A stretch of 64,000 nucleotides of DNA from Shewanella morhuae. GTDB lineage: Bacteria; Pseudomonadota; Gammaproteobacteria; Enterobacterales; Shewanellaceae. Position numbers and translations under genes: made by a program. Positions within the stretch are counted from its first letter, which is position 1. Each line of letters opens with the position of its first letter. Below are positions 22,616 to 30,777 of this stretch, piece by piece. Below the pieces are notes generated by a model. The model did no database searches. It was not told the origin of the DNA and worked only from the letters and a program-made list of their open reading frames with translations. The stretch covers positions 41,825-105,824 of the forward strand of contig NZ_FTNN01000015.1 of assembly GCF_900156405.1 (NCBI RefSeq), written 5' to 3'.

Positions 22616-22997
22616 TTTAACAGGGAGTGTTGTCTAAGTGACGGTATTCTAAAAATAAAATGGTAAACAATTTACCTCAACGAGCTAGGTTCCATCACCC
22701 AACCTCAGCTGGATTTACCCCATCGGTCTCAAGCACACGCTTAAAATAATGTGCATCTCTGAATCGTATTACTAGCTTGCTAATATCGACAACAACTCAT
22801 TCAGACTCAATACACTCGGCTAAATGCGTCGTCATAAACCCTGCCGTGACATAAAATAAACGGCGATCTTTACGCCCCCTATAAAATGAAAAGAAAGAAA
22901 CTATCGAATATCTTCCCATTGCAAAACAATAACGCCAAGTCACTGGCCGTACACAGTGAATAACCCAATAATGAACCGAATTAATCACTTAACTTGG
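22616..22997. other. Intergenic region, 382 bp, no supported gene
   Basis: Lies between convergent zapE and modE. A 63-codon minus frame (22797-22988) shows no domain and no ribosome binding site. It could be a decayed gene remnant, but nothing can be named. No strong terminator hairpin was seen. Confidence 0.4.
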
Positions 22998-23777
22998 TTA
23001 ATTCATGCTGGCGACAATCACCTGTGTAGCATCAAAACAGGCAAAACAGGGTTCGCCGATGACCAAATCTTGCGTTTGAGTGAGTGGCATCACTGAATAG
23101 ATGATGTCTTTACTATCAATATCTATGGCTAATTCGGCTTTATTACCAAGTTCAGTCACGCTCAGCAAGTGCCCACTTAGGCAATTTTGTCCATCAACAT
23201 GACAGGTATTTTTACTCGCAATCACAGCGGGCGCTTTAAATAATAACAACACCGACTTATCCATAATCAGCTGCAAGCGCTCACGGCTCGCATGAGTGAC
23301 TGAAATCTGGATAGCTTGTCCACCTGCTAAGATCACGCTAATATTGTCATTTAATCCCAATGAATCAATACGATTAATACGCCCAGTGAGCTGATTACGG
23401 GCGCTGGTGTTGAGGGAAAAATGCGCCATTACATCTAATAGACTATGCATATCGACCGATTCATCGAGTAAAGCCGCTAAGGCCATGGCTTGTACTTGTG
23501 CAGTGATCGAATACACCTTGAGTAAACGTTTGCCAAATTCGGTGAGCTTAGCGCCACCGCCACCTTTACCGCCCTTCTCGCTGTTTACTACCGGCTCTGG
23601 CATTACGGTGTTCATTTCATTAATCGCGTCCCACGCAGCTTTGTAGCTTATTCCCGCAAGTTTTGCGCCTTGGCTAATCGAACCCGTATTAGCAACCTGT
23701 TCAAGCAAGTTTATCCGCCGCGGATTGGCGAAGGTTTTATCATCAAGGGAAAGCGTAAGTAATGCTTGTAAATCCAT
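22998..23777 (-). CDS. modE: Molybdate-responsive transcriptional regulator
   Basis: A 259-aa DNA-binding protein that represses molybdate uptake genes when molybdate is bound. The N-terminal winged helix (about 15-110) includes GSISQGAKLAGISYKAAWD and the glycine-rich EKGGKGGGGAKLTEFG wing typical of ModE. The C-terminal half has two Mop/TOBE domains (about 122-190 and 198-258), each with the ARNQL-to-GRI type motif or its degenerate copy. The ATG at 23777 diverges from modA, whose promoter carries a ModE operator. Confidence 0.95.
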   Translation of the reverse strand: MDLQALLTLSLDDKTFANPRRINLLEQVANTGSISQGAKLAGISYKAAWDAINEMNTVMPEPVVNSEKGGKGGGGAKLTEFGKRLLKVYSITAQVQAMALAALLDESVDMHSLLDVMAHFSLNTSARNQLTGRINRIDSLGLNDNISVILAGGQAIQISVTHASRERLQLIMDKSVLLLFKAPAVIASKNTCHVDGQNCLSGHLLSVTELGNKAELAIDIDSKDIIYSVMPLTQTQDLVIGEPCFACFDATQVIVASMN

Positions 23778-23820
23778 AGTTTATCCAGCACCTGAGTCTG
23801 ATTTGAGCGCTATTGTCCCC

Positions 23821-23836
23821 TATCGACTATACGATA
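23821..23836. promoter_or_regulatory. Possible weak second ModE-type half-palindrome near modE
   Basis: TATCGACTATACGATA is an inverted repeat (TATCG / CGATA, 6-nt spacer) lying 44 nt upstream of the modE ATG. It resembles the ModE half-site ATCGxTATA only partly and lacks the full spacing, so this is a tentative call for autoregulation. Confidence 0.25.
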
Positions 23837-23923
23837 CCAATAAGATAACCGAGTTATTTCTACCTCTTTATAGAGTTTATCCGCTCAAAACCGTACATAG
23901 ATCACTAATTATGTGTTTAGGAC

Positions 23924-23958
23924 TTGAATCATCGCTATATAGATTGGTATACAACGAT
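23924..23958 (+). promoter_or_regulatory. modABC promoter overlapped by a ModE operator
   Basis: ATCGCTATAT at 23931-23940 and ATACAACGAT at 23949-23958, separated by 8 nt, match the ModE consensus ATCGCTATAT-N6/8-TAYRTAACGAT nearly perfectly. A likely sigma-70 promoter, TTGAAT (23924-23929) and TATACA (23948-23953) with an 18-nt spacer, lies inside the same stretch, so bound ModE would block transcription of modABC. The box is 24 nt before the modA ATG. Confidence 0.85.
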
Positions 23959-23982
23959 AACTTTTTATCAAGGAGCAACACA

Positions 23983-24774
23983 ATGAAATCAACTCAGCTG
24001 AAACAGTTTTTGCGTTTTACCACTGCCACTATATTCGGTATGGCGCTAACCTGTAGTCCAAGTTTTGCAGCAGATAACGAACAAGTCACTGTCTTTGCAG
24101 CAGCATCACTCACGAATGCGCTTAATGAAATTGGTCAGCAATATGAAAAAGAGCACAAGACTAAGGTGATCTTCTCCTTTGCTTCTTCGTCAACGCTAGC
24201 AAAACAAGTGACTAATGGTGCGCCTGCCGATTTGTTTATTTCAGCTAATCAAAAGTGGATGGATTATCTAATCGAAGCCAAAGCCGTTGATGTGAGTAGC
24301 CGAAAAACCTTATTGAAAAATACTTTAGTGTTGATTGCTGAAAAAGATAGCTCAATCACCGAAGTCACGCTCAATAGTGATTGGGATATTAAAGCCGCAT
24401 TACAGGGCAATCGTATGGCCGTTGGCGATCCTGACCACGTACCTGCTGGCCAATATGCTAAACAAGCATTAGAAAGCCTCAATCTGTGGAAAACAGCCGA
24501 ACCGTTACTCGCCCGCGCCAATAACGTCCGTGCAGCACTAGCTTTAGTTGAACAGGGTGAAGCGCCATTTGGTATAGTGTATGCAACCGATGCTAAAGTG
24601 ACCCAAAAAGTTAAAATTGTCGCGACTTTTCCCGCCACCAGCTACAGCCCTATCGAATATCCTATTGCTTTAGTCAAACAAGAATCAACGGCGAGTGCTA
24701 AAGCTTTCAATGAATATTTACAGGGCCCAAGCGCAAAAAACGTGTTTGAAAAATATGGCTTTGGGGTTAACTAA
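23983..24774 (+). CDS. modA: Molybdate ABC transporter periplasmic binding protein
   Basis: Binds molybdate or tungstate in the periplasm and delivers it to ModBC. 263 aa from ATG 23983, which has AAGGAG 7 nt upstream. A longer frame reaches back to 23725 but overlaps modE and is rejected. Signal peptide at residues 1-29 (SPSFA|A). ModA signature VTVFAAASLTNALNEIG follows, then FSFASSSTLAKQ and ANVRAALALVEQGEAPFGIVYATDA-type segments that contribute the oxyanion-binding Ser residues. First gene of modABC. Confidence 0.96.
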   Translation: MKSTQLKQFLRFTTATIFGMALTCSPSFAADNEQVTVFAAASLTNALNEIGQQYEKEHKTKVIFSFASSSTLAKQVTNGAPADLFISANQKWMDYLIEAKAVDVSSRKTLLKNTLVLIAEKDSSITEVTLNSDWDIKAALQGNRMAVGDPDHVPAGQYAKQALESLNLWKTAEPLLARANNVRAALALVEQGEAPFGIVYATDAKVTQKVKIVATFPATSYSPIEYPIALVKQESTASAKAFNEYLQGPSAKNVFEKYGFGVN

Positions 24775-25527
24775 GTGCTGAGTGACTTTTTCTTAGATAG
24801 CTCTGTGTTAAGCGGCTTTGTGTTAAATAGATTTCTTTTAAGCGACTATGAAATTGCCGCACTGCTGCTTAGTTTAAAGGTTTCGTCCATTGCCGTTATT
24901 GCCAGTTTACCTCTGGGCATTTTATGCGCTTGGTTACTGGCTAGGGTGGAGTTTCCCGGTAAAGCCATCTTCGACAGTATTCTCCACCTACCATTGGTGT
25001 TGCCACCCGTGGTAGTGGGTTATCTGTTGCTCATCAGCATGGGACGTAAAGGGTTTATTGGCCAATGGTTATTTGACTGGTTTGGTATCAGCTTTAGCTT
25101 TAGTTGGCGCGGCGCAGCATTAGCCGCAGCGATAGTATCCTTCCCGTTGATGGTAAGAGCGATACGCCAATCTTTTGAAACGGTTGATATTCGACTTGAA
25201 CAAGCCGCCCGCACTTTAGGCAGTAGTCGATGGCGAGTATTTCTGACCATTACATTGCCGCTCACGTCTCCTGGGATTGTTTCGGGCATGATTATCGCCT
25301 TTGCCCGTAGCTTAGGAGAGTTTGGTTCTACCATTACTTTCGTGTCTAATATTCCCGGCGAAACCCGCACGATTCCACTGGCAATGTACTCTTTTATTGA
25401 AACCCCTGGCGCTGAGTATGAAGCAATGCGTTTGTGCATTATTTCAATAGTTATCGCCTTAGCCTCTTTACTTGCCTCGCAATGGCTAACTAAAAAAGCC
25501 CTACAGAGGACCGCAAGTGTATGTTAA
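24775..25527 (+). CDS. modB: Molybdate ABC transporter permease
   Basis: Inner-membrane permease of 250 aa with five predicted helices and the EAA loop region EQAARTLGSSRWRVFLTITLP that contacts ModC. The GTG at 24775 abuts the modA stop codon, with GGGG about 10 nt upstream. Orthologues usually begin around the internal LSDYEIAALLLSL, so roughly 25 N-terminal residues are extra and the start could be internal. Overlaps modC by 7 nt. Confidence 0.93.
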   Translation: MLSDFFLDSSVLSGFVLNRFLLSDYEIAALLLSLKVSSIAVIASLPLGILCAWLLARVEFPGKAIFDSILHLPLVLPPVVVGYLLLISMGRKGFIGQWLFDWFGISFSFSWRGAALAAAIVSFPLMVRAIRQSFETVDIRLEQAARTLGSSRWRVFLTITLPLTSPGIVSGMIIAFARSLGEFGSTITFVSNIPGETRTIPLAMYSFIETPGAEYEAMRLCIISIVIALASLLASQWLTKKALQRTASVC

Positions 25528-26606
25528 GCATTAATATTGAAAAACAGCTTGGCCAATTACAACTAAAAGTAGACACGCAATTACCCTTACAGGGAATTAC
25601 CGCCGTTTTTGGACGTTCAGGTGCGGGTAAAACCTCGTTGGTGAACCTGCTCGGTGGCCTTTCGACGCCAGATAAGGGTGAAATTCGCCTCGGCGACAAA
25701 TTGCTATATCAACAAGGGAAAGTCAATCTTCCACCAGAGAAGCGCAAGATAGGTTATGTATTTCAAGAAGCTAGGCTTTTTCCGCACTACAGCGTGAAGG
25801 GCAATCTCAACTATGGCGTACGCCAAGCCAATCCAGTGTTATTTGATAAGATTGTCCAGCTGCTTGGAATCGAAAAACTTTTAAGCCGCTACCCCATTAC
25901 ACTATCGGGCGGTGAAAAACAGCGCGTCGCAATTGGCCGTGCACTGCTAACAGCACCCGATATGCTGTTAATGGATGAACCCTTAGCCTCACTGGATTTA
26001 CCCCGCAAACGCGAGTTACTGCCTTACTTGCAAACGTTATCGCAGGAATTAGCACTGCCAATTGTGTACGTTAGCCACAGCCTTGATGAGATTTTGCAAC
26101 TGGCCGATTATATGCTGGTGCTACACCAAGGAAACGTGATTGCTCAAGGCGCGCTCAGCGACGTGTGGAACAGCGAACAAATGCGGCCTTGGGTGCCATT
26201 GCAGGAGTTAAGCTCACTGCTCAGCGCTAAGGTAGCTGATAGGCATCCCGATTATCCCATGACACGTTTAGTGATGGATGATGGTAATCATCTGTGGGTT
26301 AGCGGCCATCTTGCTGCAACAGAGAAAAAACTCAAAGTACGTATTCAGGCAAACCATGTTTCTGTTTGTACAGAAATCCCAAGAGGGTCGAGTATCCGTA
26401 ACTTATTAAAAGGTGAGGTTAAAGAGTTATATCCCAGCGATAATGGTGAACAAGTTCAATTAAAAATAGCGCTAGGCCGCGATGAACTCTGGGCCAACAT
26501 TACCCCTTGGGCTTGTCATGAACTGCAACTCACTCAAGGTAAAGCAATTTATGCTCAAATCAAAGGCGTAACCATGACACAAATGGATATCGCCGAATCC
26601 CACTAA
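25521..26606 (+). CDS. modC: Molybdate ABC transporter ATP-binding protein
   Basis: Energises molybdate import. Walker A GRSGAGKT at residues 31-38, signature LSGGEKQ at 128-134, Walker B LLMDEP at 149-154, H-loop in YVSHSLDE. A C-terminal TOBE/Mop regulatory domain covers about 285-355. 361 aa. The start overlaps the modB stop (ATGTTAA). Last gene of modABC and followed by a terminator. Confidence 0.96.
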   Translation: MLSINIEKQLGQLQLKVDTQLPLQGITAVFGRSGAGKTSLVNLLGGLSTPDKGEIRLGDKLLYQQGKVNLPPEKRKIGYVFQEARLFPHYSVKGNLNYGVRQANPVLFDKIVQLLGIEKLLSRYPITLSGGEKQRVAIGRALLTAPDMLLMDEPLASLDLPRKRELLPYLQTLSQELALPIVYVSHSLDEILQLADYMLVLHQGNVIAQGALSDVWNSEQMRPWVPLQELSSLLSAKVADRHPDYPMTRLVMDDGNHLWVSGHLAATEKKLKVRIQANHVSVCTEIPRGSSIRNLLKGEVKELYPSDNGEQVQLKIALGRDELWANITPWACHELQLTQGKAIYAQIKGVTMTQMDIAESH

Positions 26607-26634
26607 ATCCACTTTTCTCCAAATTTTAGACACT

Positions 26635-26669
26635 AAAAACCGACGTGAAATCGGCTTTTTTTATCAGAA
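26635..26669 (+). terminator. Terminator after modABC
   Basis: AAAACCGA / TCGGCTTTT stem with one bulge and a 7-nt loop, followed by a T-run. Confidence 0.65.
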
Positions 26670-26812
26670 GGAGTGAACACCAGCGGCCAAATTCGAACTG
26701 TGTAGTGGTTTATTGCAGATAACAAATTGACTCTGATATTTGATTGAAATCCGCGCCAGCACTGACGTTTACTGACAATACTGGAGATAGGAAAGGATTG
26801 AATTTCAGCTAT

Positions 26813-26849
26813 AAAAAAAGCCCCGTTCAATTAAGAACAGGGCTTTCAA
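26813..26849 (-). terminator. Terminator of the tRNA-Leu gene
   Basis: Read on the minus strand, AAAGCCCTGTTC / GAACGGGGCTTT forms a 12-bp stem with one G-T wobble and a 6-nt loop, followed by a U-run. It lies 5 nt beyond the tRNA CCA end. Confidence 0.85.
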
Positions 26850-26853
26850 ATAA

Positions 26854-26938
26854 TGGTACCTGAGGTCGGACTCGAACCGACACGTCTTGCGACAGGGGAT
26901 TTTGAATCCCCCATGTATACCAATTTCATCACTCAGGC
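26854..26938 (-). tRNA. tRNA-Leu, anticodon CAA
   Basis: 85 nt on the minus strand, including an encoded CCA end. Acceptor stem GCCTGAG pairs with CTCAGGT (G-U at the first pair). The anticodon stem is GGGGA/TCCCC around the loop TTCAAAA, giving anticodon CAA, which reads UUG. A long variable arm (TGTCGCAAGACGT) marks a class II tRNA, and the T-loop GGTTCGAGTCC is canonical. Single gene with its own terminator. tRNA-Leu genes are frequent integration sites, but no integrase or duplicated 3' end was seen nearby. Confidence 0.96.
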
Positions 26939-27311
26939 AAAGACTTAACAGCTGTATTAGCTTTGTAAAGTAATCTAATCACGCTAAATAACTTTGCAAA
27001 ACTTAATATAAAACGATGTAACTTAAATATTTTTATCTATTTATTTCACAATACTTTCATACCAAACATACACTTATATTGAGCCAAAACCTGTGCTTTT
27101 CTAAGTGGTGTGGATTATACCTTTGCCGATGACAATGGCAAGTCTTTTGCCGCGTCTTTAATATAAATTATATTTAACCGCTCAAAAATAAGGCGCTTGA
27201 GGGTTGTTCAGCCTAAATAGAGTAATCGATAAGACTAACTCTGGTTGTCCATCTTCAGATATAGCCATCTTTACGGATAAAATACTCAGCACAGAACCCC
27301 ATCCTCACACC

Positions 27312-27447
27312 ACAGCATCACAGCATCACAGCATCACAGCATCACAGCACCAAAGCACCAAAGCACCAAAGCACCAAAGCACCAAAGCACCAAAGCACCA
27401 AAGCACCAAAGCACCAAAGCACCAAAGCATCAAAGCATCAAAGCATC
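27312..27447. repeat. Octanucleotide tandem repeat, 17 copies
   Basis: Seventeen consecutive 8-bp units in three blocks: four ACAGCATC, one ACAGCACC, nine AAAGCACC, then three AAAGCATC. The blocks differ by single substitutions, as expected from repeated slipped-strand expansion. Not a CRISPR array, since there are no spacers. Located about 300 bp upstream of the DUF3149 gene and about 370 bp upstream of tRNA-Leu. Confidence 0.97.
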
Positions 27448-27670
27448 AAACAATAGCATCGCGCATAAAAAGAGCGATTTCATTGCATGATTTGAATCAA
27501 CCATTGAGCTCAAGATTTTAAACTTAGGAGTTCAGCAGCAGAATTTGTACCAAGACTCCCGCAAAACATAAAGAAGTTTGAACTCAGTAAGGTTAAGCGC
27601 ATGCAGAGTATGACTACGATCACAGAGTTAATTAACAGTTATGCTTTCGGTCTCTGCTGTCGATTTTTTA

Positions 27671-27684
27671 TTGATCGAAATCAA
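27671..27684 (+). promoter_or_regulatory. FNR/EtrA-type binding site upstream of the DUF3149 gene
   Basis: TTGATCGAAATCAA is an exact match to the FNR consensus TTGAT-N4-ATCAA, centred about 68 nt upstream of the ATG at 27746. In Shewanella the FNR orthologue is EtrA. A role in oxygen-dependent expression of the small membrane protein is inferred from the site alone. Confidence 0.7.
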
Positions 27685-27745
27685 TATTCAGCCCATTCAA
27701 TACCGCTAATTTAGAGAGGACTTCACCAGAAATAGGATTTCAGTC

Positions 27746-27877
27746 ATGGCATTTTGGTTAGATCTGATGTTTGGTAACCCGATAGGCTTACTTTCAATGA
27801 TCGTTATCTTTTGTACTATAGGGATAATGTCTTATATCACTTGGATGTTCATTGTGAAGTCGGCACCCAAACCGTAG
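27746..27877 (+). CDS. Small single-helix membrane protein, DUF3149 type
   Basis: A 43-residue protein beginning MAFWLDLMFGNPIGLLSMIV. One hydrophobic helix covers about residues 13-36 and the tail is basic (VKSAPKP). The N-terminal phrase FWLDLMFGNPIGL is the hallmark I associate with DUF3149, a family of about 40-50 residues in gammaproteobacteria. The ATG has AGGA about 9 nt upstream. A perfect FNR-type box lies in front and a good terminator behind, so this is a complete monocistronic unit. Function unknown. Confidence 0.82.
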   Translation: MAFWLDLMFGNPIGLLSMIVIFCTIGIMSYITWMFIVKSAPKP

Positions 27878-27924
27878 TTTTGCTCCAATTGTTCTTCATG
27901 CTCTTGTATAAATGCACAATTTTG

Positions 27925-27948
27925 GGGGGTTAATTACCCCCACTTTTT
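27925..27948 (+). terminator. Terminator after the DUF3149 gene
   Basis: GGGGGT / ACCCCC stem with a 5-nt loop followed by a T-run. Lies 48 nt beyond the stop. Confidence 0.8.
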
Positions 27949-28016
27949 ATTGTTTGTTCTGCGTAAGCCCCATAATTCAGATAATAACCCAAATGTCATC
28001 ATCGCATCTTACACGC

Positions 28017-28628
28017 CTATGCTGCGTGTTTTCTGTTTTGGACCAAACCATTTAAAAATTGTGGACGCGCCTTAATTAATGACTGCATCTCTTCTTGGCT
28101 TGGCTCTCCAGCGGGTAAGCGCAACACATCACGGTTGAGATACATACGCGCTTTCATGGCAATCTTATAATCTGCGGTGGGCCCTTGAATCGCATAATGA
28201 CGCTCATTACCTAATGCTTCTAAAATACAGGCATTCACTAAACTTCTCACCGCCGTTTCATTTTGCGGTAGAGTCAAAATAGTGGCACCTTGTAGAAAAA
28301 ACTCTCGAAGTAACGCTCGCTCAGCAGGATCAAGCAAATTAACTTTCGACTCAATGGTTTCAATAACTCGTTTGTCGCTTAAATGGCGAATTGATTCATC
28401 CAAACCTAAATTTATCAACTGGCTTAAAAAGTAAGCAATAGAAACAATTAAACCTAAGCCTACAAACTGAGCATGCTCTGCGACAAATTGATCCAGCGCT
28501 ATCGTAGCCAATATGTTAGGGGGCGAAAGCAATAAAACGGCACAACTCACCATAAGCCACAGCATGAGTTTAAACATGATTTTTTTCGGGCTAAAAACCT
28601 TAACTGCATCCAGCTTGAGTTTAAACAT
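28017..28628 (-). CDS. Superinfection exclusion B (SieB)-like membrane protein
   Basis: A 203-aa protein with two N-terminal membrane segments (about 17-38 and 55-75). The LLLSPPNILATIALDQFV and FVGLGLIVSIAYFLSQLI segments match the pattern of the SieB family, named for a phage protein that blocks superinfecting phages. A soluble cytoplasmic C-terminal half (about 80-203) contains LLDPAERALLREFFLQG. The ATG has AGGGAT upstream. A perfect heptamer microsatellite lies 153-243 nt upstream. The family call rests on pattern recognition. Whether chromosomal members act against phage is not established. Confidence 0.65.
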   Translation of the reverse strand: MFKLKLDAVKVFSPKKIMFKLMLWLMVSCAVLLLSPPNILATIALDQFVAEHAQFVGLGLIVSIAYFLSQLINLGLDESIRHLSDKRVIETIESKVNLLDPAERALLREFFLQGATILTLPQNETAVRSLVNACILEALGNERHYAIQGPTADYKIAMKARMYLNRDVLRLPAGEPSQEEMQSLIKARPQFLNGLVQNRKHAA

Positions 28629-29068
28629 AGCGTTATCCCTGTGACAAAAAATTGAACTTATCGACTATTAGGCAAATTTTATGCCATAAATCTAGCTTTA
28701 TTAAACTGATTATATTAGCTAATAAAGAACACTTTTATGCCTTTCTCGAGCGGTATTAGCATTTATTGGAAGCGGTGATAGATATTAGATATTAGATATT
28801 AGATATTAGATATTAGATATTAGATATTAGATATTAGATATTAGATATTAGATATTAGATATTAGATATTAAGGATATTGATATTTTACGGCTCAACCAA
28901 TATTGATTAATTGATATGTAGATTAGTCGTTTCAGTGCACTAATACATTGAACTGGGTTGATGTTTATTTTCCAACATCAACCCCCTGCATGATTAAACT
29001 ACGCGAGCGCAGAATTCACAAAAAATTGTATTTAACATAACGAGCAATAACGACTGAGCCTAAAGTGT
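28629..29068. other. 440-bp region upstream of the SieB-like gene
   Basis: Lies between the end of tcdA and the start of the SieB-like gene, both on the minus strand. It contains the heptamer repeat (28781-28871). No additional gene is visible, and the sequence on the tcdA side shows no strong terminator. Confidence 0.5.
28781..28871. repeat. Heptanucleotide tandem repeat, 13 perfect copies
   Basis: Thirteen uninterrupted copies of GATATTA (91 bp), followed by a partial match. The perfect identity means recent or ongoing slippage. It sits in the presumed promoter region of the SieB-like gene, where changes of 7 bp would alter spacing between upstream sites and the promoter. Confidence 0.98.
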
Positions 29069-29878
29069 TTAAATGGCGTCCTGTGATTGTTGCGCCAATC
29101 GCGCTAACACTCGACTTGCAGCCACAAAGCCAAATGTGCCCGTCACCATAGTTACAGCCCCAAAACCTGAAGCGCAATCCATTCTCATGCTGCCATCTGC
29201 CTGCGCTTTCGTACCACATACCGAACCGTCGGCTTGCGGATAAACTAACTGTTCAGAAGAAAATACCGCATCGATAGCAAATCGACGCTGCACATTTTTA
29301 GAGAAGTTATATTCACGGCGTAAAATATTACGTACTTTAGCCAAAAGAGGATCTTGATAAGTTTTAGCGAGATCGGTTAACTGGATTTGAGTGGGATCTG
29401 TCTGCCCACCTGCACCGCCGACTGTCACTATCTTAATTTTTTGACGCTTACACCAAGCAATTAACGCCGCTTTTTGCTTTACGGCATCAATACAGTCAAC
29501 CACATAGTCAATGTTGCCGCCTGCTTTTGCGCCGAGTAAATACTCACCTAAATTATCTAATGTAATAAAGTCTTCAATCTCATTCACTTGGCATTCTGGG
29601 TTTATTTCGCGGATGCGTTGCGCCATCACGGCCACTTTAGAGTGCCCTATGGTGGAAGTCAGTGCATGAATCTGTCGGTTAGTATTTGTTACACAAATAT
29701 CATCTAAATCAACTAAGCTAATCTGGCCAATACCACTACGTGCTAAGGCTTCTGCTGCCCAAGTACCTACGCCACCGATACCAATGACTACCACATGGGA
29801 TGTGGCAAATTTAGCCAGAGCCTTTTGTCCATACAAACGGCCAATTCCGCCAAATCGATTTTGATAGGCCTCAGTCAT
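29069..29878 (-). CDS. tcdA: tRNA threonylcarbamoyladenosine dehydratase
   Basis: Cytoplasmic E1-like (ThiF/MoeB fold) enzyme of 269 aa that cyclises t6A to ct6A at position 37 of ANN-decoding tRNAs using ATP. The ATP-binding loop GIGGVGTWAAEAL and the following DLDDICVTNTNRQ are clear, as are DCIDAVKQKAALI and the C-terminal helix region MVTGTFGFVAASRVL. The ATG lies at 29878. Stands alone on the minus strand. Formerly called CsdL/YgdL. Confidence 0.93.
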   Translation of the reverse strand: MTEAYQNRFGGIGRLYGQKALAKFATSHVVVIGIGGVGTWAAEALARSGIGQISLVDLDDICVTNTNRQIHALTSTIGHSKVAVMAQRIREINPECQVNEIEDFITLDNLGEYLLGAKAGGNIDYVVDCIDAVKQKAALIAWCKRQKIKIVTVGGAGGQTDPTQIQLTDLAKTYQDPLLAKVRNILRREYNFSKNVQRRFAIDAVFSSEQLVYPQADGSVCGTKAQADGSMRMDCASGFGAVTMVTGTFGFVAASRVLARLAQQSQDAI

Positions 29879-30777
29879 AGATACTTACCTTATATTACGC
29901 AATACCCGCAAAATACTTGCTTTAGTATTGAATCGATACCAACGGATACGGCTCAATAGCAACACCCAAAATTTGGCGTGGATTCTAAACTATCTCAACA
30001 TAAACTGAAATCACATCGTCGGGTGTCTTAAGCTAATATATAAATCAACTGTAGTCGGACTAGCTTGTGAGGGATTTCAGCCGTAGCAGTGATCCATTTA
30101 ACTTATTCATCACTAGAGTATTTATGAATAATCATAGCCGTCTTGTGATTTGTCATGCGCAAACACCAGCATAAATAGGTAAATGTGTAAAATCCATAGC
30201 ATCACAGGCTGCATTTTTGCATTTAAAGACTAAGACTATGGTCTATGGTCGCGAGATACGTTTTTGGAGCTCTGCCTATAAAACACGATAAAGTAAGCCT
30301 CTGGTAATAACACAAACTCCTCAAGTTAAACATTGATTTAAAAGTGTATTACATGAAGCCATATACATTATCTATTGATGAAAATAATGCATCCCCCCTC
30401 TTTAGCCGTTTAAATCTTCTCCTATTCACAAATCCACCATAGATATCACTGATTTGCTAGAGTATTAGTATATGCTACAGTTATTTCCGCCGATGTACTG
30501 CTTAATACAATCTGTCACACCTACCACTTAAGCAGTAAAAAAACATAACGGTTTTACTCTTTTTAGGTAAATTTGCAGTCACTAATTGTGAAAGCACCTA
30601 GAGACAGCCTGTTTATGGGTAACAATAGCCAGAAACATGATCTGTACCACAGCTAAAGAATCGTAAAACTGTAAAACTCGGCAACAACTTTTGTTACCAA
30701 TATCAGTAGCAAATGTGTAAAACCACACAAAAACCATGAAAAATGGATAAGAACTTAGGTTCGAGGGAGCACAAAAC
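29879..30777. other. 899-bp non-coding region upstream of the porin gene
   Basis: Divergent spacer between tcdA and the porin. A long untranslated region is common for porin genes. Apart from a TCAC-N5-GTGA inverted repeat at 30579-30591, whose arm order is opposite to CRP sites, I see no recognised operator. A 29-codon frame beginning at 30353 has no ribosome binding site. Confidence 0.4.

Larger units (their letters stand above)
26939..27745. other. 807-bp region: tRNA promoter, octamer repeat and FNR-type box
   Basis: Separates tRNA-Leu from the DUF3149 gene. It contains the tandem octamer repeat at 27312-27447 and the FNR/EtrA-type site at 27671-27684 (listed separately). The 105-codon frame that runs through the octamers (27204-27521) has a TTG start with no usable ribosome binding site and is probably not a gene. 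Confidence 0.6.

Noticed and set aside
22797..22988. A 63-codon frame downstream of modE
   Set aside because: No ribosome binding site or domain; at most a remnant.
26854..26938. tRNA-Leu as the attachment site of an integrated element
   Set aside because: No integrase gene, no duplicated tRNA 3' end and no foreign gene block was seen on either side.
27312..27447. Possible CRISPR array
   Set aside because: Units are contiguous 8-mers with no spacers, and no cas genes are present.
27204..27521. A 105-codon frame running through the octamer repeat, giving an 8-residue periodic peptide
   Set aside because: Its start is a TTG touching the only purine stretch, with no spacing for ribosome binding, and its composition is just the translated microsatellite.
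30579..30591. TCAC-N5-GTGA inverted repeat upstream of the porin, considered as a CRP site
   Set aside because: The arms are in the opposite order to the TGTGA-N6-TCACA consensus.
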